Positions 8,345-16,018 of a stretch of 22,689 bases of DNA are shown here, one piece after another. A model generated the notes under the pieces. That model saw only the letters and a list, made by a program, of their open reading frames with translations, did not search any database and was not told the DNA's origin. Within the stretch, counting starts at the first letter, position 1. Every line of letters begins with the position of its first letter. The DNA lies in the IMG/VR virus record IMGVR_UViG_3300021085_000239, positions 1 through 22,689 of that record, one strand, 5' to 3'. The stretch is from a virus. A program made the translations under genes and the position numbers.

Positions 8345-8369
8345 AAAAAAGGGGTGAAAATCACCCCTT
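8345..8369 (-). terminator. Intrinsic terminator between major tail protein and chaperone genes
   Basis: Reading the minus strand, a perfect 9-bp stem AAGGGGTGA / TCACCCCTT (8361-8369 with 8349-8357) with a 3-base loop is followed directly by a run of T. This is a textbook rho-independent terminator. It follows the major tail protein gene, whose product is needed in large amounts, and would reduce read-through into the tail assembly genes. It is also only about 14-20 bases downstream of the predicted start of the promoter at 8390-8418. Confidence 0.9.
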
Positions 8370-8389
8370 GTTCCGATTTTCTATTTCAT

Positions 8390-8418
8390 AGTATAGTCGA
8401 AATGACCTCCTATGTCAA
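8390..8418 (-). promoter_or_regulatory. Sigma70-type promoter in the major-tail / chaperone gap
   Basis: The -35 box is TTGACA (8413-8418), the spacer is exactly 17 bases, and the -10 box is TATACT (8390-8395). Predicted start is near 8383. The intrinsic terminator begins 14 bases later, so the primary transcript should be about 40 nt unless termination is bypassed. The spacer happens to contain AGGAGG, but that lies upstream of the start and is not in the transcript. Confidence 0.75.
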
Positions 8419-8427
8419 GAATTATTT

Positions 8428-9558
8428 TTAGGTAGCTACATATTTGATGGCTAGTTCATCAGCACTTTCAATATTGCTTGGAAGTGCGTGGAAGTTAGTT
8501 TCTAATGAAATAACATCATCAATACTGTGAGTTGGTACTTCTAAGTGGCACTTAGGCATGTTCAACTGAAGTCGTGGAGTTCCTGTTCCACCAACTTTGA
8601 ACAATAGTCCAAACTCATTAGTAATCGTTGTAGTAGACTCAATGATATCCTCAAAAAGTTCTGCACTTGAACCTGTTTCAGCATTTAAGTAGCAAGTAAA
8701 GCTACCTGAAACAGAACGAGTACCAGTTACATGACCTAAAGGTTGGTTTACAACACCTAGGGTTTCTGGAGTAAGGAAAGTCATGTTGTTGGAGATAGTA
8801 ATGCTACCTCCAGTCAGTACTACATCATAACTTGCGTTAAAGTTGCCACTATCTGCACCTGTCAGAGTCAAAGAAGTTAGACGGTTACGGATAAAGTTAC
8901 CTGTACCATCAATACCTTCTGTAACTGTGGGAGTAATTGCTCCGCCAGAAAGGAAAGAATGATCAGAATCTTCTGCTTCTTTGATGATTGTGCCCATACC
9001 TGACCAGTTAATTGTTGCGATACCGTCAATGTCAAAGTCCAAAGTGGCTTCGTTAACACAACAGTTTGCAATATGGTAAACAGTTTCAGCACCGCCACCC
9101 ACTGCACCCATTACAAAAAATAAGTCAATAGTACCTAAAGTAGTTTTGTTAGAGCCTGTGAACGCAACATCAAGAGCACCATTGGTATCAGCAGTGTGGT
9201 CTAATCCTGGGAAAGTGTTTGAAGCATAAGTACCTGCTCCAACCATTTGTGCCCATAGAACTTCCTCTACTGCGTGAACTTTTGCTGCGCTGTCTGCGGC
9301 TCCTGAGCCACTGCCTGCTGACATAAACGGACGAACATAAGTAGAGAAACTCCACTCTGCAGGTGCGTATGAGTCAGTAAACATTTGTCGTGCACGACGA
9401 CTGTTTCCAGCCGTATCAGCCATTTCGTTCAGAGTAATCTCTGAAGCGTTTGTTGCTTGTGAGAATGAAAAGCCTTCAAGTACAGGAAGTTCCCATACAT
9501 TTGTACCGATTGCGGCATAGACTTTCGTATCTCTGCTAAAATATAATTGATCCGCCAT
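8428..9558 (-). CDS. Major tail tube protein (376 aa)
   Basis: Assigned from position (after the tail terminator, before the chaperone pair), length, and composition: rich in Thr, Ser, Gly and short beta strands (e.g. NRLTSLTLTGADSGNF, GGSITISNNMTF), without charged linkers. The opening MADQLYFSRDTKVY and SFSQATNASEITLNEMAD resemble tail tube proteins of phages with T5/marine-type tubes. It polymerises into hexameric rings around the tape measure. It has its own strong ribosome site (AGGAGATTAACT before ATG) and is closed by a strong terminator, consistent with high expression. An extra surface domain in the middle is possible given that lambda gpV has 246 residues. Confidence 0.8.
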   Translation of the reverse strand: MADQLYFSRDTKVYAAIGTNVWELPVLEGFSFSQATNASEITLNEMADTAGNSRRARQMFTDSYAPAEWSFSTYVRPFMSAGSGSGAADSAAKVHAVEEVLWAQMVGAGTYASNTFPGLDHTADTNGALDVAFTGSNKTTLGTIDLFFVMGAVGGGAETVYHIANCCVNEATLDFDIDGIATINWSGMGTIIKEAEDSDHSFLSGGAITPTVTEGIDGTGNFIRNRLTSLTLTGADSGNFNASYDVVLTGGSITISNNMTFLTPETLGVVNQPLGHVTGTRSVSGSFTCYLNAETGSSAELFEDIIESTTTITNEFGLLFKVGGTGTPRLQLNMPKCHLEVPTHSIDDVISLETNFHALPSNIESADELAIKYVAT

Positions 9559-9621
9559 AGTTAATCTCCTATGCTATCTTGAAAAGACAAGGACGTGAAC
9601 TTTTGTTCGTGCCTGTATTTT

Positions 9622-10071
9622 CTAGTATCGAACCTCTATGAGCATTTCGCCAACTCCTAGAGGTTCCAGTACACCTTCGTCAGTGTCTACACTAACGACC
9701 GTGATTTGTTGTGTATACTGAGTTGCGCCTTGGCGATCAGTATACGGTAAACGACTATTATCTTCCACGACAGTTTCTACATCTTCTAGTAGCTCTGCTA
9801 GAGCTTCTACAGCATCTTCTGCCTGAACATAACAACGCAATGTAATAGATAAAAATCTATCCTTGTACCCGCTTGCCTGATATTCTCGTGTTTCAGAACC
9901 GGCATTTAAATGAACTGCGGGAAATTCTTCTACTTCGTCCCAAAACTTTAATCGTGGGGATACATTTTCATTTAAATCTGTTAAAAACTGTCCCGTTCCA
10001 TTAATGTCCGAAAGTTTATCGACCAAAGCATTTACAATACCTGACCGTCTATTTGTATATGCTCTGCTCAT
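9622..10071 (-). CDS. Tail terminator / minor tail protein U-like (149 aa)
   Basis: The pattern is that of the gpU/HK97 gp9-type tail terminator: a short N-terminal helix (GIVNALVDKLSDI), FWDEVEEFPAVHLN, then GYKDRFLSITLRCYV and a long acidic helix AVEALAELLEDVETVV, ending in a beta strand pair. These proteins form a hexamer that caps the tail tube and joins it to the head. The start overlaps the preceding neck gene's stop (TAATG). Its position just upstream of the major tail gene is the one expected. Sequence identity to any named protein was not tested. Confidence 0.75.
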   Translation of the reverse strand: MSRAYTNRRSGIVNALVDKLSDINGTGQFLTDLNENVSPRLKFWDEVEEFPAVHLNAGSETREYQASGYKDRFLSITLRCYVQAEDAVEALAELLEDVETVVEDNSRLPYTDRQGATQYTQQITVVSVDTDEGVLEPLGVGEMLIEVRY

Positions 10072-11438
10072 TAAACTCTCCTAGTATAGAATCTTCCGAG
10101 TGCAAACTGTGCTGCGATTTCTCGAATAGATCTATCAATTAACTGTCTTGGGTCTCTTTCTGGGGATGACCAGTTACCTGAACTTCCCATTTCAAAAACC
10201 TCGTAAGGATTTCTTTGATACGTATAACCTATACTCGGAAAACCTTTTGCTGTTTGTACTATATCCGTAACTTGTACACTATCTGCAAACCGTCCTGTTC
10301 TATTTTCAAGTCCTGGTAGTTTCATATTTTTTCGTACAGTGTCCGGAAGTTCTTTGTTAATAATACCAATCAAGTGTAAGGGGCTGCTAGCAATACCTTT
10401 CTTTGTTCTCTGTTTTCTTCTAGTAGCTGTTTTTGCTGTAGCACTTTTTGTTGTTTTCTTGCTTTTCCCTGTACTTGTAACAGTTGCGTTGCTGGCTCCT
10501 CTAGAAGATCCTTTAGTTTTCTTTTTCGCTTTAACTCTTTTTGAGTTAGTTAGATTTCCAACTACAACATGTTCTGCAATATCTACAGCATTTTCTTTTA
10601 TTGATTTACTGCCTTTTCTTCCTGCTATCTCTGCATTTTTTGCCCATTTAAGTGCTTGCTTTCTTACCTGCTTAATAATGTTACCGAAATCTTCTGGTTC
10701 GTCTCCTGGTTTATTCGTTTTACCTGCTCCGATACTAATTTTGATATCTTCGTTAGGGGTTACTTTTAAGCCTCTCTTTTTCGTACCTTTGGTTTCCCAA
10801 GTAGTTAGAAGATCTCCGTATTTGTCTTGTATTGTTTTTGCTTCTGCTGAACTTAAAAAATCTTTAAAAAATCTAGTTTTGGACATCCACTTCATGGTCA
10901 TAGCTAAACGAGCGGAACCAATTGCTGTATTCTCTTTGTGAAGTCTATGGGTACCTTTTTTAAGAAGGCCTATATCTGACAAACCTGCACCTGCCGCAAA
11001 AGAGCTTGCTCTACCAGCTTCTACTTCTGCTTTTGCATCTGTAAGTTTATAGCTACCTAATTGTTCTTGCACAAAATCAATTAAGTGTGCTTTTATTCCA
11101 TCATACATATTTTTTGTAGTCTTACTTTCGTTAAAAACTATAACTTGACTATTATATTCTCTTATAGTGCCTTTATTCCTTTCGATAGAATTTTTTATCT
11201 TACTCCAAGCACTTTGTACACCTGCTTCAAAATCTATAGCTTCTAAGGGAGGAAATTGTGCGTTTTTATGTTTATCAGCATTTATAAGATTAGAGTAGCC
11301 CTCTTTCCAGGCTGCTACCATATTATCAGATTCTAATGTTACAATTTGTCTAAACTCGTCAACTTGTCCTCGGGCATAAGCATCATTTAAGGCTTTTACC
11401 ATTTCCTCTAAATGTTTTTTAGTTGCTGCTACTGCCAT
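10071..11438 (-). CDS. Putative neck / head-tail joining protein with long basic linker (455 aa)
   Basis: It lies between the head-tail connector and the tail terminator, where HK97-type phages carry head closure (gp7-like) and gp10-like proteins. The C-terminal ~100 residues (from about 352) with NRTGRFADSVQVTDI, YEVFEMGSS and DPRQLIDRSIREIAAQ look like the HK97 gp10 type, usually a whole protein of about 130-150 residues. Here it is preceded by about 300 helical residues and a Lys/Arg/Ser/Thr-rich linker (about 298-348: SKRVKAKKKTKGSSRGAS and a KKTTKSATAKTATRRKQR run). The N-terminal domain is not recognised. The linker could bind DNA near the portal (inference). The protein is about three times the normal length. 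Confidence 0.65.
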   Translation of the reverse strand: MAVAATKKHLEEMVKALNDAYARGQVDEFRQIVTLESDNMVAAWKEGYSNLINADKHKNAQFPPLEAIDFEAGVQSAWSKIKNSIERNKGTIREYNSQVIVFNESKTTKNMYDGIKAHLIDFVQEQLGSYKLTDAKAEVEAGRASSFAAGAGLSDIGLLKKGTHRLHKENTAIGSARLAMTMKWMSKTRFFKDFLSSAEAKTIQDKYGDLLTTWETKGTKKRGLKVTPNEDIKISIGAGKTNKPGDEPEDFGNIIKQVRKQALKWAKNAEIAGRKGSKSIKENAVDIAEHVVVGNLTNSKRVKAKKKTKGSSRGASNATVTSTGKSKKTTKSATAKTATRRKQRTKKGIASSPLHLIGIINKELPDTVRKNMKLPGLENRTGRFADSVQVTDIVQTAKGFPSIGYTYQRNPYEVFEMGSSGNWSSPERDPRQLIDRSIREIAAQFALGRFYTRRV

Positions 11439-12022
11439 TAAAAGTTCTTATACAGATCCAAGACACGTTTAATATGATCTGGGAACGCCACGTTGTTTCT
11501 TTGACTTGTAGAACCTTGGTTCTGAATACTTGCACCTGCAATAGTTTGACGCGCTTTGTGCTCGTCTTTTACATAGTAAGTAATCAAATCAATAACAGCA
11601 AGTTGTAAGTCTGCAGGACATTCTGAGTATCCTGCTTTATAGGTAATCTTTACAGCACCTGGGCCTGTAGGCCAGTTCTTTCTAGTGCCGTCAGTATTTA
11701 CTCTGTACACACTGTCAGTCGAGCCATCTACATAATATTCTGTGGAGGCAACAGTAGTATATGCTTTACTGAAGTCTTCTCGTTCTTGTACGGAAGTAAT
11801 ACTTACAAAGGGACTCTCTGTAAGCTGAACCAAGTTTGTAGACCAATTTATGCTAAACTCCTCTGTTTTATCGCTAGAGTAGTGATCTATAATGGTTGTT
11901 CCGCAGTAAGTTTTCACTAATTGACTTACGGCAGTAATTAAAGAATTGATGCGAGCATCTTCTTTTGTGCTCTGAATGTTTTCAGAGATTTTATATTCAT
12001 CTAATGTGATTAAATTTGCCAT
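11438..12022 (-). CDS. Head-tail connector, gp6-like adaptor (194 aa)
   Basis: The opening MANLITLDEYK followed by EDARINSLITAVSQLVKTYCGT is the standard beginning of HK97 gp6/DUF-type connectors (helix with D-x-x-L-x-x-L-I-x-A-x-S). After a beta-rich insert come PGAVKITYKAGY and PADLQLAVIDLITYYVKD, again family typical. The adaptor ring sits below the portal and receives head closure proteins. It lies directly after the capsid gene and a hairpin. The stop overlaps the following ATG (TAATG). Confidence 0.85.
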   Translation of the reverse strand: MANLITLDEYKISENIQSTKEDARINSLITAVSQLVKTYCGTTIIDHYSSDKTEEFSINWSTNLVQLTESPFVSITSVQEREDFSKAYTTVASTEYYVDGSTDSVYRVNTDGTRKNWPTGPGAVKITYKAGYSECPADLQLAVIDLITYYVKDEHKARQTIAGASIQNQGSTSQRNNVAFPDHIKRVLDLYKNF

Positions 12023-12034
12023 AAGTCCATTACT

Positions 12035-12061
12035 AAAAACTTAAGGGGAGCAAGCTCCCCT
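12035..12061 (-). terminator. Terminator-like hairpin after the capsid gene
   Basis: On the minus strand AGGGGAGC and GCTCCCCT (12054-12061 with 12044-12051) form a GC-rich stem with a 2-base spacer (in practice a 6-base loop), followed by TTAAG and TTTTT. The five spacer bases before the T-run make it a weaker terminator than the one at 8345-8369. It probably attenuates transcription after the highly expressed capsid gene or protects its 3' end. Confidence 0.7.
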
Positions 12062-12078
12062 CTCGTTTTGCTTTTAAA

Positions 12079-14052
12079 TTAAGCTACTAGATCGATCTTA
12101 ACTGCTGATCGGTTACCAGCTGAGTCTGCAACCAACTCTTCAAAGCCTAGGGCTTGTGAAGCGACGATTACATTACGCTGATTACCAACTTCGTAATCAG
12201 TCTCAACCTGTACACCACGTAGACGTGGGATTACATAGTTGCGAGTGTTAACAGCGAATGCTGCAGGTACGCCTGCGGCTTCAGCTGCGAAGCTGTCAGA
12301 TACGATTACGGGTGAACCGAATACCGCACCAATTTGACCAGTGATCTTAGTTGCAACATCAGAACCTACATCAGTAACGTCCTGGAAGCCTGCATCTTCG
12401 ATAAGTTCGAAGTAACGAGCTTGTGATACGATGTATGCAACATCAGCAGGGTTAACACCATACTTACCCATGTCCTTACGAGCAGCAAGTAGTTTAGCGG
12501 CAGTAAGTTTCTCGGCATCAGAGATGTCAAGAGTGTCAGCGTTAGCAGTTGCGAACCCGTCAAGACCAGTAATAGAACCAGAACCGTTGATGATAGCGTT
12601 GTCAACAGCGCGAGCGTGAGCACGTGCTACTGAATCGACTAGCATAGGCATCAAGTTGATGAGAACTTGCTCATCTACGTTGTTGTCCATGAAAGTCTGG
12701 CTGATCAAACGATAAGCGTTCAAGATTACCTGTGAAGGCTTGTAAGTGTTGTCTGAAGCACCACGGTTTTCCAAGTTACCAGCAGAAGCTGCACCAGTTT
12801 GGAAAGTTGCAGGCTCTACGTCAGGCTGGATAGGAAGAACAGTAGCAGCACCATTTACTTGAATTTCACGGAACAAGCCCGCAGTTTGCAAGTTAAGAGT
12901 AACTTCTTTCTCGATTTGACGAGAAACTTCCTGATCGATGTCACCAGCATTAGTAGTGTAGTCGATACCAGCTTTTTCCATGATGCCCTGAGCGAAGTCA
13001 GTGTTCATGCCTTTACCAGTGAAAGTACCTAGTAAAGATGCGTGCATGAAGTCCTTGCCCCACTTAGATAGGTCACCTTGACCACGGCCGTCAAACGTAC
13101 GCTTGCTGTTACGCATAGCTTCGATTTCAGCTTGTTTTTCTTCGAGGTCTTTGCTGAAACCAGCAATTACTTCGTCGATTTTTGCGTCTTTTTCTTGAAG
13201 TTTAGCTTCAACGTCAGACATAAGTTTTTCAACACCTGATTCAACACCAGAGTTTACTACGCTTTTAATTGATTCAGCTTGCAAAGCTTGTGCTTTTTCA
13301 GCTTCCTGAGCTGCTTTAGCTTGTGCTTCTTCAGCTGCTTTTTGCTCGGCCTGCTTTAAAGCAATTTTCATAGCAGTATCATCTGCTACTTTCTTTGCAA
13401 AAGCTTCCAAGTCGATGTTTTGATTATCCATCTTGATCTCCTGATCTGCGGAAATATCCGCGCTTACCGGTGTATCACTAGCTATTCCAGAAGTAATATC
13501 TTCATCCTTAGCCAGAGACTGACCGGCTAGATCTACACGCTTTGTGAAAGTTTTTTTGAATTCATTGTACTCATCTTCCGAGTCAAATGACTTCGCGAGC
13601 GAAAAAGTAGCTGATTGGTTGCATGGTACCGATACTACCGATACCTCAAACAGCTCAGCGTCCTTAATCATTAGTCCATCAGTTTCCTGTAAGTAATCAG
13701 CGTCCTTGACCCGGAAACCAACGGAAAAGGCTCCAAGTACGCCGTCTTTAACTAGTTGACAAACACTAGCAGGTGCAGCTTTGCTAATCTTTGCTTCAAG
13801 TTCTAAACCATTCGGGCCGGCTTTCAACCCCGTGGCTCGACCAATCGGCTTATCATAGTCATGATTAAACAGAATGATTGGATTTTTCTCAAAATTTGAC
13901 AAACCACCTTTTGTCCAAGCCTCTGCTGAGATTGAATCACCCGCGCGATCAAAGTCAGTAGTACTTGCCATACCTCGAATCATAACAGAACCATCTGCTA
14001 CTTCTTCTAGGGCTTTAAAGGTGGAAGTAAGATTAAAAATCTTATTCATCAT
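12079..14052 (-). CDS. Prohead protease - scaffold - major capsid protein fusion (657 aa)
   Basis: One uninterrupted frame joins three modules. Residues 1-155 are an S78-type prohead protease: H64 in LFNHDYDKPIGR, S110 in GAFSVGF, and an acidic residue in LFEVSVVSVPCNQ (E136). Residues about 208-315 are an Ala/Glu/Lys coiled coil, the delta/scaffold region. From about 318 (after NSKRTF) the HK97-fold capsid follows, with ATVLPIQPDVEP, PSQVILNAYRLISQTFMDNN, an NGSGSITGLDGF loop and a C-terminal ALGFEELV. HK97 itself keeps protease and capsid separate; fusions are known in other phages. A consensus internal ribosome site precedes M208. Two start ATGs (14052, 14049) follow AGGATAAAG. Cleavage near 315-318 would leave a mature capsid of about 340 residues (inference). 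Confidence 0.93.
   Translation of the reverse strand: MMNKIFNLTSTFKALEEVADGSVMIRGMASTTDFDRAGDSISAEAWTKGGLSNFEKNPIILFNHDYDKPIGRATGLKAGPNGLELEAKISKAAPASVCQLVKDGVLGAFSVGFRVKDADYLQETDGLMIKDAELFEVSVVSVPCNQSATFSLAKSFDSEDEYNEFKKTFTKRVDLAGQSLAKDEDITSGIASDTPVSADISADQEIKMDNQNIDLEAFAKKVADDTAMKIALKQAEQKAAEEAQAKAAQEAEKAQALQAESIKSVVNSGVESGVEKLMSDVEAKLQEKDAKIDEVIAGFSKDLEEKQAEIEAMRNSKRTFDGRGQGDLSKWGKDFMHASLLGTFTGKGMNTDFAQGIMEKAGIDYTTNAGDIDQEVSRQIEKEVTLNLQTAGLFREIQVNGAATVLPIQPDVEPATFQTGAASAGNLENRGASDNTYKPSQVILNAYRLISQTFMDNNVDEQVLINLMPMLVDSVARAHARAVDNAIINGSGSITGLDGFATANADTLDISDAEKLTAAKLLAARKDMGKYGVNPADVAYIVSQARYFELIEDAGFQDVTDVGSDVATKITGQIGAVFGSPVIVSDSFAAEAAGVPAAFAVNTRNYVIPRLRGVQVETDYEVGNQRNVIVASQALGFEELVADSAGNRSAVKIDLVA
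13429..13442 (-). promoter_or_regulatory. Internal ribosome-binding site and start inside the protease-capsid fusion
   Basis: The minus strand reads AGGAG-ATCAAG-ATG, a consensus Shine-Dalgarno with a 6-base spacer before an in-frame ATG at 13431 (M208). It falls exactly between the protease and the scaffold-capsid modules. Starting here gives a 450-residue scaffold-capsid protein without protease. That would solve the stoichiometry problem of the fusion, since few proteases but hundreds of capsid subunits are needed per head. Translation from it is inferred, not shown. Confidence 0.75.
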
Positions 14053-14389
14053 CTTTATCCTGTTTCACTGCTGGTTTAACAGCAGGCTTGACCGCTGCCT
14101 TTGGTGCCGGCTTTGGTGCTTTAGAAAGAGCCGGCTTTGGTGCTGGTTTAATAGCAGGTTTTGCCTTTTCTTCCTTTTTCTTCTCAATCAATTTCATAAG
14201 TTCTGGATGAGCTCCTTTCATCATTTCAATCGCTCGAGAATAACTTCTTCCTACGTTGCGAATACCTGATAACATGACGGGTTTGTCGTCTTGCTTAATG
14301 TACTCGTCTTGGGTCATGATCTTACCTTTTTCAGCAAAATACATTGCTAGGTCACGACATAGTTTAATTCTTTGTGGTCTATTCGACAT
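14042..14389 (-). CDS. Small protein with KPA-repeat tail between portal and protease-capsid (115 aa)
   Basis: I do not recognise this family. The first ~70 residues look globular and helical (RIKLCRDLAMYFAEKG, VMLSGIRNVGRSYSRAIEMM). The last ~45 are a Lys/Pro/Ala repeat with KPAPK and KPAVK units and an acidic end. I chose the ATG at 14389, which has AAGGA eight bases upstream and overlaps the portal stop by 11 bases. A longer frame from 14461 would overlap the portal by 83 bases without a ribosome site. Its 3' end overlaps the capsid fusion start by 11 bases, so the three are translationally linked. A head assembly role is plausible from position alone. Confidence 0.7.
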   Translation of the reverse strand: MSNRPQRIKLCRDLAMYFAEKGKIMTQDEYIKQDDKPVMLSGIRNVGRSYSRAIEMMKGAHPELMKLIEKKKEEKAKPAIKPAPKPALSKAPKPAPKAAVKPAVKPAVKQDKDDE

Positions 14390-15578
14390 CTTCATTTCCT
14401 TCTTCTGGTCTTCCGCCCTCATCGGGATTAGTTGCAGAACCTGCGATGTTTGCTGGGACACGAATATCTTCAGCTCCTTCTACAGGCTCAAACCCTAAAC
14501 GCTCTCTTGCTTCGTTAGGAGTTATAATACCGCCGTTCACTAGTGACGTGTAGTAGGCGGAGGCATCTCGTAGCTCAGGTTGTAGAGCAGGTATTTCTGT
14601 GATGTCTTCTTTTAAGTCAAAACCGAAATATCTTTCGAGTGCAAAATTAATTTTTCGAACTATAGGAAGTATAGTCTCAAGATAATACATTCGCATATTT
14701 GGGCGAATGTTGGCGTTGTTGCCAGAGTCCATCATAATTGGAGGTACTCCGAGCGCCTTCAAAATTATCTTTTCATTGTCGGCGATACTATTTTGAAAAT
14801 CGAGATCACGAAAATTTGTATTTGTGATAGCATCTACTTCAATACCGCCGTCCAAAATTAGGGGTCTACGACCGCCTGCTTCTGGTTGGTAACGTGACTG
14901 CCACGAAACCATCATACGTTCTTTGATCTTTTCAGAGAGTGTGTTTGGAGACTTGAGTACCAAGCCGGGAACAGCACCGTTCTTAAAAAAGTTGTCCTGA
15001 AACTTACGCATCTTCATCATAAGTTGCATAGTTCGTAAAGCAGGACTTAGGCGTGGAACACCTCGGTAAATAGAATGGAAGGAGTTTTCTTTTATATGAA
15101 TGATTTCACTAGGCTTGTAGTCAATTTTCTCATTAAAAGTAAACTTCTCAATATAAGTATCTTTACTTGCATGAATAACCATTTTATCAGAAGGAAGGTG
15201 GTACAAGTGTACGCCATCGTAGTAGATAAAGATGTTACCATCAAGTACAAAGTCAATAATTAAGTTACGTTTAAATGTGCTAATATCCTGAAAGGGATTT
15301 GGTTCTTGATTTAAAAGTAACTCAACTTTTGATCGTTTAATTCCTTTGATAACACTCATGCCTTTATGTTGTCCACCCACAAGAGTAGGAATCTCGGCAG
15401 CATCATCTACAATAATGTTTACGGCTCGGTTTACAATCTCTAGCTCTTCGTAGGCTCTTTCATAAGAAAAAGTAGGTTCGCGAGAGCTTTGAATTTCGTT
15501 GCCATAGTAAGATTGAGCAGGATTCAGTTTCTCCTCTACATCGGCGGGTTTGTTACTAAAAGGATTATACCATGCCAT
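14379..15578 (-). CDS. Portal protein, HK97 family (399 aa)
   Basis: Family features: N-terminal W-Y-N-P-F; EELEIVNRAVNIIVDDAAEIP near residue 45-65; KRNLIIDFVLDGNIFIYYDG near 104-123; IIHIKENS; RGVPRLSPALRTMQLM; the conserved segment KNGAVPGLVLKSP; and the C-terminal LGVPPIMMD plus NEARERLGFEPVEGAED. The dodecameric portal is the DNA entry vertex and docks the terminase. Length is typical for the family (about 400). It overlaps the HNH gene by 14 bases upstream and the KPA-repeat gene downstream. Confidence 0.93.
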   Translation of the reverse strand: MAWYNPFSNKPADVEEKLNPAQSYYGNEIQSSREPTFSYERAYEELEIVNRAVNIIVDDAAEIPTLVGGQHKGMSVIKGIKRSKVELLLNQEPNPFQDISTFKRNLIIDFVLDGNIFIYYDGVHLYHLPSDKMVIHASKDTYIEKFTFNEKIDYKPSEIIHIKENSFHSIYRGVPRLSPALRTMQLMMKMRKFQDNFFKNGAVPGLVLKSPNTLSEKIKERMMVSWQSRYQPEAGGRRPLILDGGIEVDAITNTNFRDLDFQNSIADNEKIILKALGVPPIMMDSGNNANIRPNMRMYYLETILPIVRKINFALERYFGFDLKEDITEIPALQPELRDASAYYTSLVNGGIITPNEARERLGFEPVEGAEDIRVPANIAGSATNPDEGGRPEEGNEDVE

Positions 15579-15933
15579 TATGTTTTTCTCTTTGAATCTC
15601 TACCCACCGCATCTGCTTTTTAGCAGTTCCTAAAGCTGGGTCTTTACCGTAAATTGAGTGAAGTTTTAGATGGTGAGTATGACACAATGTTGCTGTGTGA
15701 TCATAAAGCTCAGCATGATGTTCTTCTATAAAGTCATCCCGAAGTGACTGAATGTACTCAGGATTATGTTTGTTCTTTTTTAACCATTGATTTAACAATG
15801 GTGTGAGACTGTAATAATGGTGAAAGTCTAACTGCTCTGTCTCACCACAAATCTCGCAAGAGGAACCCTTCTCATACTTGGACTTTGCCTTATCTCGTAC
15901 ATACTTTACATAGTCGCGTTTTAGCTTAGGCAT
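15565..15933 (-). CDS. HNH nuclease-like protein next to terminase (122 aa)
   Basis: A zinc-binding HNH pattern is visible: CEIC (C26, C29), then LDFHHYYSLTPL (His38-His39, with the HNH first His), and CHTHHLKLH (C84, H87, H88, H92). Free-standing HNH proteins beside terminase and portal genes are common in cos-type siphoviruses, and HK97 gp74 stimulates terminase cutting. The location suggests the same job here rather than a homing endonuclease, although homing cannot be excluded from sequence alone. The start ATG is preceded by AAAGGAAA. A consensus promoter lies 34-62 bases upstream. The last 14 bases overlap the portal gene. Confidence 0.8.
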   Translation of the reverse strand: MPKLKRDYVKYVRDKAKSKYEKGSSCEICGETEQLDFHHYYSLTPLLNQWLKKNKHNPEYIQSLRDDFIEEHHAELYDHTATLCHTHHLKLHSIYGKDPALGTAKKQMRWVEIQREKHNGMV

Positions 15934-15959
15934 TTTCCTTTGGTTCCTCGATTTTTCAT
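15921..15959 (-). CDS. Possible 12-codon leaderless upstream ORF (MKNRGTKGKCLS)
   Basis: The ATG lies 7 bases after the -10 box, where transcription should start, so the transcript would begin at or next to this AUG. The 12 codons end in TAA inside the HNH gene, overlapping its start in another frame by 13 bases. It may be a leader peptide or simply chance. I include it because the TerS-like gene shows the same -10/ATG spacing. Confidence 0.35.
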   Translation of the reverse strand: MKNRGTKGKCLS

Positions 15960-15966
15960 TTAAAGA

Positions 15967-15995
15967 ATTATATCGGCTTTAGGGTAACTTGTCAA
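15967..15995 (-). promoter_or_regulatory. Consensus sigma70 promoter upstream of HNH-portal-capsid genes
   Basis: A perfect TTGACA (15990-15995), exactly 17 bases of spacer and a perfect TATAAT (15967-15972), between the TerL stop and the HNH gene. Predicted start is at about 15959-15961. It would drive HNH, portal and the capsid operon with host RNA polymerase. Confidence 0.85.
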
Positions 15996-16018
15996 TAACT
16001 ATTTTTGAGTAGGTATCG

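Noticed and set aside
9585-9614. Hairpin (GAAC-AAAA-GTTC core) before the major tail protein
   Set aside because: Only four clean base pairs with bulges beyond, and no T-run right after; too weak to call a terminator. No promoter boxes found in this gap either.
10339-10941. 200-codon plus-strand ORF rich in hydrophobic residues
   Set aside because: It is antisense to the Lys-rich neck gene; Lys/Arg codons read backwards give Phe/Leu. No ribosome site and no other plus-strand genes.
12366-12623. 85-codon Leu-rich minus-strand ORF inside the capsid gene
   Set aside because: Frame shadow of the capsid domain with repetitive Leu/Thr composition.
14042-14461. 139-residue version of the KPA-repeat protein
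   Set aside because: Would overlap the portal by 83 bases; the ATG at 14389 has AAGGA at a proper distance.
15565-15933. Reading the HNH gene as a homing endonuclease insertion
   Set aside because: It is tightly overlapped with the portal gene and sits in the position of packaging-related HNH proteins; nothing shows an interrupted gene.
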